Below, in pieces: positions 54,817 to 64,000 of a stretch of 64,000 bases of DNA. The position numbers and the translations under genes are program-made. The DNA is taken from positions 61,768,088 through 61,832,087 of the forward strand of contig CM038040.1 of NCBI GenBank assembly GCA_021397845.1. The letters are read 5' to 3'. Origin of the DNA: Areca catechu (taxonomy: Eukaryota; Streptophyta; Magnoliopsida; Arecales; Arecaceae). The first letter of the stretch is position 1. The number at the start of each line of letters is the position of its first letter. The notes beneath the pieces were generated by a model. It was given only the letters and a program-made list of their open reading frames with translations. It had not been told where the DNA came from and ran no database searches.

Positions 54817-57134
54817 TCAGTGTATACCTTCGGGCGGCTCTGCATCTGAAGCCTGAGGGTAGCGGAGGTGGCTGCGGCCCTCATCGAGAACGAGCCCCTC
54901 AACCCGACCGTGCAGGTACATAAAACCTTTGAAGAAGGAGTCCGACGTCGTTTGTTGGATCTCGACGGTGAACTCCTCCGAAGCTCTGTACCTGGCCATG
55001 GCCCCTCTGCTTCTTCTTTCCTCGCCTCGGCAACTTGCTCCCTTGCCATCTCCGTTGACTTAGCCACCTCCGCTACCGCCTTCTTAGCCGCAGCCAGCTT
55101 CTCCTTCACCGTCGCTAGCTTGGTCTGAAGGGACTGTGCCCTCTCCTTCTACCGAACTACCTCGGTGTTGAATGAAGTCAACCTCTTCTCTGTGGCCACG
55201 AGCTCCTCGGCCTTCCTTTTCGACCAACCCCGTTCCTGGTCGAGGCTCTCCTGGAGCTCCTTCACTCGCCCCTCAGCATCGGCGAGCTACTTCTTGAGAT
55301 CCTTAATCTTCTAACCAAGCACCCCGTTGGCATCGGTCCTCTCCTTTAGGTCGGCCTTCAGAGACTCGACCTCTGTCACTCACTGTTGATCATTCTTCAG
55401 CCAGCTCCTGCAGCAGTCTCTAATCAGGAGGACCTCGGCGCCGATCTACATCATGCAAAAGGTTAGCCAAAAAAAAAGAGAAGAAAAGAAGAAAAAGAAG
55501 GAAATGAAAAGGGTAAAGTCGTTTACCGAAAGAGATGGGGGAAAATGCTGCTGATCGCATCCCCCAGATGCTGTCTAGCCATCTCTTGGCAGTCGCATGC
55601 CTGGATAGAGAAATCCATCATGCACTCTGCCAGTGCTTGGTTTCGGAGCAAAGAGCTCTCCAGCCCCAGCTTGAAAGGGATCCGGCGCTGCTCCCTTTTT
55701 CTCCTGCCCGCCTCGAGAGCCGGATCACTTGCCCCTCCGGTGGAAGCGCCCTCTGGTGGGTCGAGAGCTCAGCCTCCTCTCAGGCGGCACCTCGGCCACA
55801 GGTTCGGCTCCCCCTCTAGCCTCCTCCTCCTCGACCTCAATGACGACAAGCCCGGAGAATGGGGAGACACGGCGACGGCGACAGTAGCGGCCCTGGCCCG
55901 AGCGATCACCTTAAGCTCTAGGACAGGGGCTATCTCTTGTCACCTCGATCACTCTGGAACTTTTCGAACTGCCCGCTGACTTGGCCCCGGCACCGCGGAC
56001 GTCGTCCTCTCCACTGTGCAGGAGCGGCTTCAGTTTCCCTCCTACTCGGGTCAGCTGGCGCGGCGGGAGCGGCCGCTGACACACTCTCCCTCGCCCCGAG
56101 CCTGTCTCGGTGGAGGCTCATCGGCCAGCCCAGCTGGCGGCCTCTTCCTAGTAATCGCCAGCAGGTCGCTCTCCATGAAAATCGTACCTGTACACAAGCC
56201 ATACAATGATTAGAGCTTGAAAGGGATGGTATGAAGAGCATAGAAGAAAAGGAAGTTTGAGCTGACTCATCCAACCCCCTTGTTGGGTCGACCCCGGCTT
56301 CAGAGAGGTTCTGCTCTGATAGCAGAACCTCCATGGAAGGGATATGTGCGGTGCGGAGCTGCTCGTAGTCATCCCGGTCAGCCACATCAACCGTAGAGCT
56401 CCAATTGGGAGACTGGTCCGGATCGCTCCAGACCCAATCAACTCCCTCAACCGTGGCGAAGAAAAATTTGCTCTTCCATCCTTTGATGGAAGAGGGAACT
56501 CAAACCTAATGCCCTTCAGACAGAAGACAAGGACCACCCACCCGTCCTCAGTGGAGTGGCACTTTAGGATGAAGAATGCCCTAAGGAGAACCGGGCAACA
56601 AACCCATGGACATGGCAGAGTACGATGAAGGAAAAAATGGTCCTAATAGCATTCGGGACCAACTGAGCAGGGACAAGTCAGTAGTTATCCAGCATCGACA
56701 AGAAAATGGGTGAAAGGAAAGTGGAGCCCTCCAGAGAAGGTCTCCTCATAAAAAGCTATTCAGCCCGGGCTACTAGAAGTAACCCGGTCCCCCGGTCGAG
56801 GGATTAAAAGCCGAACAGAATGCGGGATGCGATAGACATCCCGAATGGTCCCCAGTTCCTTAGCAGTGATCGACGAGGCGATCCTACCAGGACCCGCAGA
56901 CCGGACGGACTCAGGGACATGCTCATATGGGGGAGGAGGACGAAAAGGACAAGAAGGACCAGCCCCTAGTTCCCTAATAGCTATGGGACCCGGGGGACGC
57001 CTCCTACTAAGCTCAAAATGTGCCCTATCCTCCTCCTCATCGGAGGAAGAAGATGGCGGTCTCGGCACAGAAGGACCGGCTTCACCCTGATTGGTAGAAG
57101 GATGGAAGCCCGGACCGAAACGAGATATCTTCAA
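54817..57134 (-). pseudogene. Antisense ORF of the Tat-like element (gypsy-type transposon domain plus coiled coil)
   Basis: Reading leftward: SSSSDEEEDRAHFELSRRR, then ITAKELGTIRDVYRIPHSVR and LLIPRPGDRVTSSSPG (57134-56760). This resembles the plant domain annotated as putative gypsy-type transposon (the ELxxLRxxxxIPxxVxxxLP pattern). Next come AFYEETF, GIRFEFPLPSKDG and DDYEQLRTAHIPSMEVLL (about 56740-56290). The C-terminal half is a lysine/glutamate coiled coil (about 55480-55000), ending YRASEEFTVEIQQTTSDSFF and KGFMYLHGRVEG. Frameshifts and stops are frequent. The product's role in the element is unknown. The homologue at 62588-63990 keeps the same order. Confidence 0.72.
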
Positions 57135-57582
57135 AGAAGAAAGGAGCAGGAGACTAAGAAGAAGGGACGGACTCAGTTTGGAGAAGGCTCTAGACTCGAA
57201 AGAAGAACCCTACTCTGAGGGGAAGAAGAGGAGAAAGAAAACTAACCTGGTTTCTTAGAGGGTCTGAGGAAATCGGGGAGGAGAGGAAGCTTGGGTACGG
57301 TAGTGGGACGAAGAATTCGAAAGAATGGATATTTTGGATAAAAACTTCTTTTCATTTCGAAATGACCCATCTCATCCGTACCGTTATAGCCCCTCCGCCA
57401 ACAGATTCATGCCACGTGCCAGCAATCAGTAAGTAAGACATCCCGGCCGCTCTGAATTAATGGCCTGGGGAACCGCCTCGTGAAGTGCCGGCGATCATGG
57501 CCATATTGTGCCGGATCTTCACCTTTCCATGTCAGCAACGTAATTACTCCCTTTGACCCGGGTGCCGCGCACTAACGAGCCT

Positions 57583-57599
57583 CGAGAGTGGGGGGCAAA
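57583..57599 (+). other. Polypurine tract of the Tat-like element
   Basis: GAGAGTGGGGGGCAAA abuts the 3' LTR. The mirror element has GGGAGTGGGGGACAAA at the same place (62072-62056, minus strand). Confidence 0.85.
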
Positions 57600-58881
57600 T
57601 GATGTGGCACAATCATTGACGTAGAGTAGCTATCAGATGCCACGTCAGAGAAAGGCACCATGTCAGATACTTTACTCAGACTCCTTCACAGGGCTGAGCT
57701 CCCTCAGAGCAACGGGGCTGCCTGCCGAAGTCGAGCTCCGCCCGCTGAAGTCGAGCTCCGTCCTCCGCCAGGTCGAGCCCGGGCTGCTTAGGCCGGAGTC
57801 GCCTATAAACGTCACCCCCCAGATCGAGCCCATCGTACCGAGCCCCGTGGTCCGGAGTCGAGCTCAGCCCTCCTCCGCCATGTATAGACTCTCCAAGGTC
57901 AGGTCCCCTGGGCCGAGGCCGCACTCTACCCTCCTCCGTCAGGTCGAGCTTGCTCGAAGTCGAGCTCCACTAGTCCGAGTTGAGCTCAGCCCTCCTCCGC
58001 CAAGTGGAGCCACATCGAGACCGAGCCCCACGGAGTCGAGCCCTGCTCTCCTCTCGGCCCCAGCTCGGGCGAAGGTACCGGCGAGGAGGGAGACAGCACC
58101 TTCATCCTAGTACGCCAGCGAGCCTCTCGAGGGTTGCAGTGAGACACCCACCAGGCCGCAATAACTACCCGCAGCCGCTGCTTGCACCAGAAAAGGGAGA
58201 AGCCCTCCGATCGAGGCACCATGCTCTTCACCAACCACCTGAACCACTCAGAAGAGGAAATCAACCGGGAGATTCGAATCCCGGGAGCGGCGGCCTCCCA
58301 ATCGAGGCACTGCCAAGCTTCCCGGAATGGGGTGACCAGAAGGAATGTCAGAACATGTGACAGCTTCTATTATCACGAATCAGGAAAGATGTCCCGTCCA
58401 CAGCCCGGGACACCATCGCACGCGCCTGACAGCCCAGCGAAGGTCTCGAGGCAGGCGCTCAACGGTCACCCAGACTACAAAGAATGTTCGACACCCCCAG
58501 AAGGGGGGAGGTACGCAAGCACAAACACAAGTGCAAGCTCAACCACAGAGCAACACACCACAAAAAATCCAAGCAAGTCAAGGGAGAAAGGCCACACAGA
58601 GAATCCCTCTAGCTCGAACACCATCCTCCTGACACACTTGCACCCTACTCTCACACCATTCATTCCTCCTAGCATGGAGTCCATCAAGAGGGGCTTGACC
58701 AGGAGGACCTGTTCTCCTAGATCGTCACTGACTTGACCGTCGGAGTGCCCCGGCCAGAATCCCCGGCCTGGGTCACTAACCTCGTTTTTGCAGGCTCGAA
58801 GGTATGGGACGTCCCAAGAGAACCAGAGGGACGATCCGCCCTCGACAATAGCTACGTGCCACGACGATCTTGACGGCGACA
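57600..58881 (+). repeat. 3' LTR of the Tat-like element
   Basis: Alignable with the 5' LTR throughout but with many substitutions and indels, so this is an older insertion than the chromovirus derivatives. It ends GACGGCGACA. Confidence 0.85.
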
Positions 58882-60466
58882 ATATTCTATTTAAAATAAT
58901 ACGGATATAATTTTTTATATTTAGTTAATATCTAAATCTATATCTATATCTATCTGTATTTGTTAATAAAATAAATTGTATATGGATATAATAATACCAA
59001 TTCTGTATTATCCGGTTTTAATTTTATGGTGTAGTCATAGTTTACGGCCTCGTGTTCTTGACCGTAGCGAAAAGGGCGAAAAATCATTACGCGCGATTCT
59101 TTGACAGGAAGTCGTTCAGCGACATGAGAAGGGACTCGGTTAGTCAGGTAGGCAATAGTGATAACATAGGACCGAGAAATAAAATGAAAGAAAGCTTTCA
59201 AGTCCCCATTGGGTAATATTCTTGCTGAAGCCATCATGGATTTTGTTGCATTTGGAACTGTACGTTAAAGTGCACTACAATCTGAGCTCTGAATTTTGAA
59301 GCATACTTGTCTGCTGGTTTATTCAATATATTTGGAAAGTAGATGATTGATAGCCACTTAAGCTGATTTTGAGTACGCCAAAATCAGTATGCTAAATTGA
59401 AGTTAGACTAATGTTACCCACCGAACCATGGTGTCTGAGAGTGGGTTATATAGTTACTTAGATGGACCATATAATCGCTAAGAGTTTAGACGAAATACAT
59501 CCTCTAGTGCCGGGTCTTAGGGCAGTTAGAGTTTCAGTATAAAATATTACTAGAAAAATGTGTCAATGGTGCGGATAAGAACATGATGTTTATGGATAGC
59601 CTTGCCTCGGTAGAAGCATGGTACTATAATTTATTGATCATAGACTAGGGTGTGATCCTGGCTAGTCTAAAATCAAGGGATGACCATTATAGTTGTCCAT
59701 GCTTTTTAACTCCATGTAGTTATAGTCCTTGTGTTCTTGGCCATGATCATAGGGGAGAAAAATCATTATGCACAATTCTTCGACCATGAAGTCGTTCAAA
59801 GACCTGAGAAGGGACTTGTTAGTCTCGTAAGCAATGGTTATAGCGTGGGACTGAGTAAAAAACGAAGAAAAGCTTTGAAGTCCCTATTGAGTAATATTCT
59901 TGCTGAAGCCATTGTTGATTTTGTTGCATTTAGAAATGCCAACGTACGTGCACTGCAATCTGAATGAATTTTGAAGCATACTTGACTGCTGGTTTGTTCA
60001 ATATATTTGGAAAGAAGGTGATTGATAGCTACGTATTTTGATTTTGGGTACTCCAAAATCAATATGCTTAATTGAGCTAGACTAATGTTACCCACTAAAC
60101 CATGGTGCATGAGAGTGCATTTAGACCAAATAGATCCTGTGGTTACTTAGAAGGACCACATAGTCGCTAAGAGTTTAGACCAAATACATCCTCTAGTGCC
60201 GGTCTTAGGGGCTGCTAGAGTTTTAGTATAAAATATTACTAGAAAAAAAATGTGTCGATGGTGTGGAGAACCTCATTATAGGCAAGAATATGGCAATGCT
60301 GATAACTTAGTCTTAGCCAAGAACGTGATGTAATGGATAGCCTTACCATGGCTAGTCTAAAATCATAAAGAATATCTAGAAGTTTTTGATGTGCAATCTT
60401 GGAAATGTCATTGAGCCTGATCTTGTTAATATGATGATAATAAAATATTTATTTAGCACTATTAAG
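58882..60466. other. Flank with a ~650-bp tandem duplication; no known gene
   Basis: 58882-59030 continues the AT-rich dispersed repeat. Copies 59033-59660 and 59715-60366 align along their length (shared AATATTCTTGCTGAAGCCAT, GATTTTGTTGCATTT, TTTGGAAAG, ATACATCCTCTAGTGCCGG). The second copy holds a 78-codon frame (59731-59967, ...KKRRKALKSLLSNILAEAIV...) that is broken in the first. I do not recognise it. Confidence 0.7.
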
Positions 60467-60471
60467 AGTAT

Positions 60472-62055
60472 TGCTACCAAGATCGCCGTGGCCCGAAGCT
60501 GCTGCCGACGTCGGAGTGCGCTCCTTCGCTGCCTAGTGGTTCTCTGCTCCTGGACCTGCAAAATAAGGGTTAGTGACTCGAGCCGGGATTTCCGGCTGGG
60601 GCACTCCGACGGTCAAGTCAGTGACGATCCAGGAAAACAGATCCTCCTGGTCGGGCCCTTCTTGATGGACTCCGCACTAGGAGGAGTAAAAGATGTGTGT
60701 GAAGATGAAAACGTTGTAGGGGGAGAACGATAGCAGGGACAGAGGGGTTCCCTGTTCCTCCGCCTCTCCTTGTATCCCTCGTTTTCCTTCGATTGTGGTG
60801 GTAGTGGTGGCGCTTCGTCCTCTTGGTCGAGCTTGCGCTTGTGTTTGTGGTTGTTTGCTGTTGTTACCTCCCCCCTTTCGAGGGTGTCGATTGTTCTTTG
60901 TAGTTGAAAATTGGCCATTTGGGCGCTCGCCTCGGGATCTTCGCTGGGCTGGCAGGCACGTGCGGCAGGATTCCATGCCATGGACGAGACATCTTTCCTA
61001 ACAGGTGGTAGGGGAAGCTTCCATTCGTTCTGACATCCCCACCGGTCTTCCCATTCCGGGAAGCTTGGTAGAGCCTCGATCCGGGGGTCACCGCCCTAGG
61101 GGTTCGTGCTTTCTGGCTGGCCCATCCTCCTGGAAGTATGGCCGAACAGGTAGTTATGGTGGTATGGGGGGCGCTGTTTCGTAGTCTTCGGGCGTTTCGC
61201 CGGTGTCCCGGGATGGCAGGGCTTGCTCCGATCTGGATGCTTCGAGCTCGTGTGGCCACCTTGATGGAAAGGGGGAAGAGTGCGGGCCCGGTCCAGAGGG
61301 CACGCGCTCGGAGAGGCTCCACATTGGCGGGTGAGCGCTGAGCTTGACCTCGACCACAGGGCTCTAACCTCCGAGGGACTTACTCTGGAGGGCAGAAGGC
61401 AGACCCAGTCCAGAGGGCGCACGCTCAGAGAGGCTCTACATTGGCGGGTGAGCACTGAGCTCGACCTCGACCACAGGGCTCTAACCTCCAAGGGTCTCGC
61501 TCTGGAGGGCAGAAGGCGGACCCAGTCCAGAGGGCGCGCTCGAAAAGGCTCCACATTGGCGGGTGAGTGCTGAGCTCGACCTCGACCATAGGGCTCTAAC
61601 CTCCGAGGGTCTCGCTCTGGAGGGCAGAAGGCGGACTCGGTCCAGAGGGCGCGCGCTCGGAGAGGCTCCATATTGGCAGGTGAGCACTGAGCTCGACCTC
61701 GACCACAGGGCTCTAACCTCCGAGGGTCTCGCTCTGGAGGGCATAAGGCGGACCCGGTCCAGAGGGCACGCGCTCGTAAAGGCTCCACATTGGCGGATGA
61801 GTGCTGAGCTCGACCTCGACCACAGGGCTCTAACCTCCGAGGGTCTCACTCTGGAGGGCAGAGGGCGGCTCCGACCTAGGCATCCCGAGCTTGTGGGCCC
61901 GACCTGGTGGAGGATGGAGCTCAGCTCGTTGCCTTGAGGGAGCTCAGCTCAGCTCGGCAAAATGTCTGGGCTGAGGTGTTGCCTTGGCATCCGATGCAGC
62001 AGTCTCCTTTGACATGGCGCCTGTCAGCTACCAATGTTAGCATCTCGTCACATCA
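60472..62055 (-). repeat. 3' LTR of the second Tat-like element
   Basis: On the minus strand its last 500 bases match the 58400-58881 LTR closely (GAGTCCATCAAGA, GACTTGACCGTCGGAGTGCCCC, TTTTGCAGG). The U3 part carries the 117-bp array. Confidence 0.85.
61312..61895. repeat. 117-bp tandem repeat, 5 copies, in the LTR
   Basis: Units begin at GGCTCCACATTGGCGGG or close variants near 61314, 61431, 61548, 61665 and 61781. Copies differ at few positions, so the expansion is recent. The period is 39 codons, which creates long spurious frames on both strands (61096-61788 minus, 61563-61937 plus). Confidence 0.92.
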
Positions 62056-62072
62056 TTTGTCCCCCACTCCCG
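62056..62072 (-). other. Polypurine tract of the second Tat-like element
   Basis: The minus strand reads GGGAGTGGGGGACAAA next to the LTR start at 62055. Confidence 0.8.
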
Positions 62073-62587
62073 AGGCTCGTTGGTGCGCGATGCTCGGGCC
62101 GAAGGGAGTAATGGTGATGCTAACATGGAAAGGCTGAAATTCGGTGCAATGATGGCCGTGGTTGCCGGCGCTTCGAGGGATGGCCCTGCCGGCCAGTGCA
62201 GAGGTGCCACGTGGCCATGTCCGAGGAGTAGTTAATGTGGGCACAGAATTCTGAGCGACTGGGACACCCTTTACACCGATGGGCAGCATGTGGCACGGAT
62301 CCGTTGGCGAGGGGGTCATGACAGCGCAGATTTGATGGGCCCTTTCGAAGCGAAAAGAAAATTTTTACTCAAAATTTCCATCCGTTCAAACCCTTCGCGC
62401 TCGTTGCAATATCCGGACCCTTCCTTCTCCGTGATCTGCTTTCGTTCTTCTCTCTCTAGGGAACCAGATTGGCCCTGTTCTTCTTCCTCCTTTCCTTTGG
62501 GGTAGGCTTCTTCTTTTGAGTCTAGTCTCCCTTCTTCTTAGGTTACCTTTGCAGCATGTCTTGTCCCGATCCTTCCATCCAAGGATA

Positions 62588-64000
62588 ATGCCTTCCTCCT
62601 CCGATGAGGAGTCGAGGGGACACTGTTTAGAATTAGCAAGAGGTTGGCCTTTCCCCCCCCCCCCCCCCCCCCCCCGAGTCCATTAGGGAGCCGGGGATGG
62701 CTTCTTCTCGTCCTTTCCTACTCAACCAGCTCCTGAGTCTGCCCGGTCATCAGGTCCGGGCAGGTTCGCTTTGACGATTTCTGTCATGGAGCTGGGGGCC
62801 ATCCGAGATGCCTATGGCATCCCATCTTCTGTTCGGCTCATGATCCCCCACCCCGGGGAGCGGGTCACTTCTAGTGGCCCAGGTAGTCTCGCCTTTTATG
62901 AGGAGACCTTCTGCGGGGGTCTTCGATTTCCCTTTCACCCATTTTCCTATCTGTTCTGAGCAACTACCATTTAGTTCCCGCATAGTTGGTGCCGAACGCC
63001 ATCAGGGTCATCTTCTCCTTCATTATATTCTGCCATGTCCACGGGTTCATTGCCCGGTTCTCCTTGTTCAGGGCATTTTTCATCCTAAAATGCCACTCGA
63101 CCGAGGATGGGTGGTGGTCCTTGTCCTCCCGCCTGAAGGGCAAAAGATTCGAGCTCCCCTCTTCCAACAAAGGGTGGAAGAGTAAATTTTTCTTCGTGGA
63201 CGTCGAGGGGGTCGACTGGGCCTGGAGCGAGCAGGATCGGTGCCCTAACTAGATCTCCGCGGTTGATGCAGCTGATCGGGATGACTACGAGCAGCTTCGC
63301 ACTGCCCAGATCTCCTCTCTGGAGGTCCTGCTGTCGGAGTAGAACCTTTCTGACGCTAGGGTCGACCCATCGACGGGGCCGGGTGAGTCCAATTATTTCC
63401 TCCATATGTGTTTTTCCTTTTCTTCACTTTAGGCTAACCTATTTCGCTCCTGTGCACAGGGATGATCTTCTCAGAGGGCGACCCGCTACCAATCTCCCGG
63501 AAGAGGCCGCTCACCGGGGTGGCCGCTGAGCCTCCCATGAGGCAGGCCTGGGTTTAGGGCGTGCCGGTGTCTGCTTCCACCGTGTCTGCCACCCCAAAGG
63601 GGAAGGAGGCCGAGGGATGGACAAGGTCACAAGTTGAACCCCCCGTTCTGGAGCCCGAGGCGACCGTCCAGGTTGATGCTGCCATCGCCATCGCGCCGCC
63701 CCGCTCTCCGGGTCCGAGGATGGTTGAGGCCGAGGGGGGAGAGGCCTAGACTGGAGCTCTTCCCGCGATGGGGGCTCCAACCGTGACGGCACCGGGTCCT
63801 GGACCGGTTTCCTGGGATCTTACCACCGGAGGGATGGGCGCACTTGCTCCCCGAGAGAGTAGGAGGGACGAGGCTAGGCGCCGCCTCCCGTTCAAGCTGG
63901 GGCCAGAGAGCTCCTTGGCTGACAACCGCGCCCTAGCTGCTTGCATGATGGATTTCTCTATCCAGCCATGCGATCGGGAGGAGATGGATGGGCTACCGGT
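62588..64000 (+). pseudogene. Antisense ORF of the second Tat-like element (plus strand)
   Basis: It starts MPSSSDEESRGHCLELARG, matching the other copy's SSSSDEEEDRAHFELSRR. A frameshift follows around the poly-C tract. Then come VMELGAIRDAYGIPSSVRL, MIPHPGERVTSSGPG and AFYEETFCGGLRFPF (62780-62957), a stop, FHVHGF-type residues within 62986-63249 (GKRFELPSSNKGWKSKFFF), and DDYEQLRTAQISSLEVLL (about 63280). A TAG at 63340 follows, and GMIFSEGDPLPI after a possible intron (63385-63460, ending TGTGCACAGG). It continues past the window. The strand is opposite to its element, as in the other copy. Confidence 0.65.
62653..62675. repeat. Poly-C run of 23 bases
   Basis: Twenty-three consecutive C within the antisense ORF, just where the reading frame changes relative to its homologue. 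Such a run may be a true expansion or an assembly artefact. Confidence 0.85.

Larger units (their letters stand above)
46378..58881 (+). mobile_element. Tat-lineage-like Ty3/gypsy retrotransposon, nearly full length
   Basis: LTRs at 46378-47639 and 57600-58881 start TGATGTGGCACAATC. The flanks ATATA (46373-46377) and ATATT (58882-58886) differ at one base. The order is gag, protease, RT, RNase H, a second archaeal-type RNase H, integrase, tandem-repeat spacer, then an antisense ORF. A second RNase H and an antisense ORF after pol are known marks of the Tat/Ogre branch. All coding parts carry stops or frameshifts and RT has lost its upstream portion, so the copy is dead. Confidence 0.88.
60472..64000 (-). 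mobile_element. Second Tat-like element, minus strand, 3' part only (runs off the window)
   Basis: The 3' LTR (62055-60472), polypurine tract and antisense ORF are present in the same order as in the 46378-58881 element. Gag and pol should lie beyond base 64000. LTR ends TGATGTGACG ... TTGGTAGCA match the family. The left flank AGTAT (60467-60471) would be one target copy. Confidence 0.83.

Noticed and set aside
61096..61937. 39-residue repeat proteins on both strands
   Set aside because: Shadow of the 117-bp LTR repeat; both strands are open at once and no start context or family is visible.

Overview
This is plant nuclear DNA made mostly of retrotransposons. It holds one ordinary gene, an A-type cytochrome P450 of the CYP71 kind with a single phase-0 intron. 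Around it are LTR elements of several lineages: chromovirus and Tat-like Ty3/gypsy, SIRE-like Ty1/copia, and non-autonomous forms. The TE load, the elements and the P450 suggest a monocot. The P450 looks most like palm sequences from memory, so palm (Arecaceae) is an inference that I could not test.

Layout. 1-1308: AT-rich DNA ending in a CACTA terminus. 2526-4155 (-): the P450. 4228-4938: a solo LTR directly upstream of the P450 TATA box. 5780-7560: a tandem duplication whose first copy holds a second solo LTR. 7561-8214: the start of a Tat-like LTR. 9881-13843 (-): a non-autonomous LTR element in the form LTR-internal-LTR-internal-LTR, with one outer target-site duplication (TSD). 14304-15057 and 20297-20700: an antisense-ORF relic of a Tat element, split by a chromovirus-derived non-autonomous element at 15063-20291. 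21056-31398: a complete but decayed SIRE-like copia element inside an older, minus-strand LTR-element leader. 31840-36369: old LTR debris. 36375-39505 (-): a 3.1 kb Tat-family solo LTR swollen by a ~184-bp tandem array. 39511-45717: a second chromovirus-derived non-autonomous element. 46378-58881: a near full-length Tat-like gypsy element. 58882-60466: flank with a tandem duplication. 60472-64000 (-): the 3' LTR and antisense ORF of a second Tat-like element that runs off the window.

How it fits together. The coding potential is mostly gag, protease, RT, RNase H and integrase, broken by stops and frameshifts. The clearest biology is the nesting order, read from TSDs: AAGGG, AACTT/AATTT, AGCAT, TAGAA/CAGAA, AGATC and CTCCC. 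The two chromovirus derivatives share one layout: Gag-like N-terminus, acidic region, integrase scrap, then integrase tail plus chromodomain. No protease or RT is recognisable between their LTRs, yet the LTR pairs look very similar by eye, so recent movement by enzymes made elsewhere is likely. Five LTRs of one Tat-like family are recognisable. Each well-preserved one carries its own tandem repeats, and the Tat element also carries an ~84-bp array between pol and the antisense ORF.
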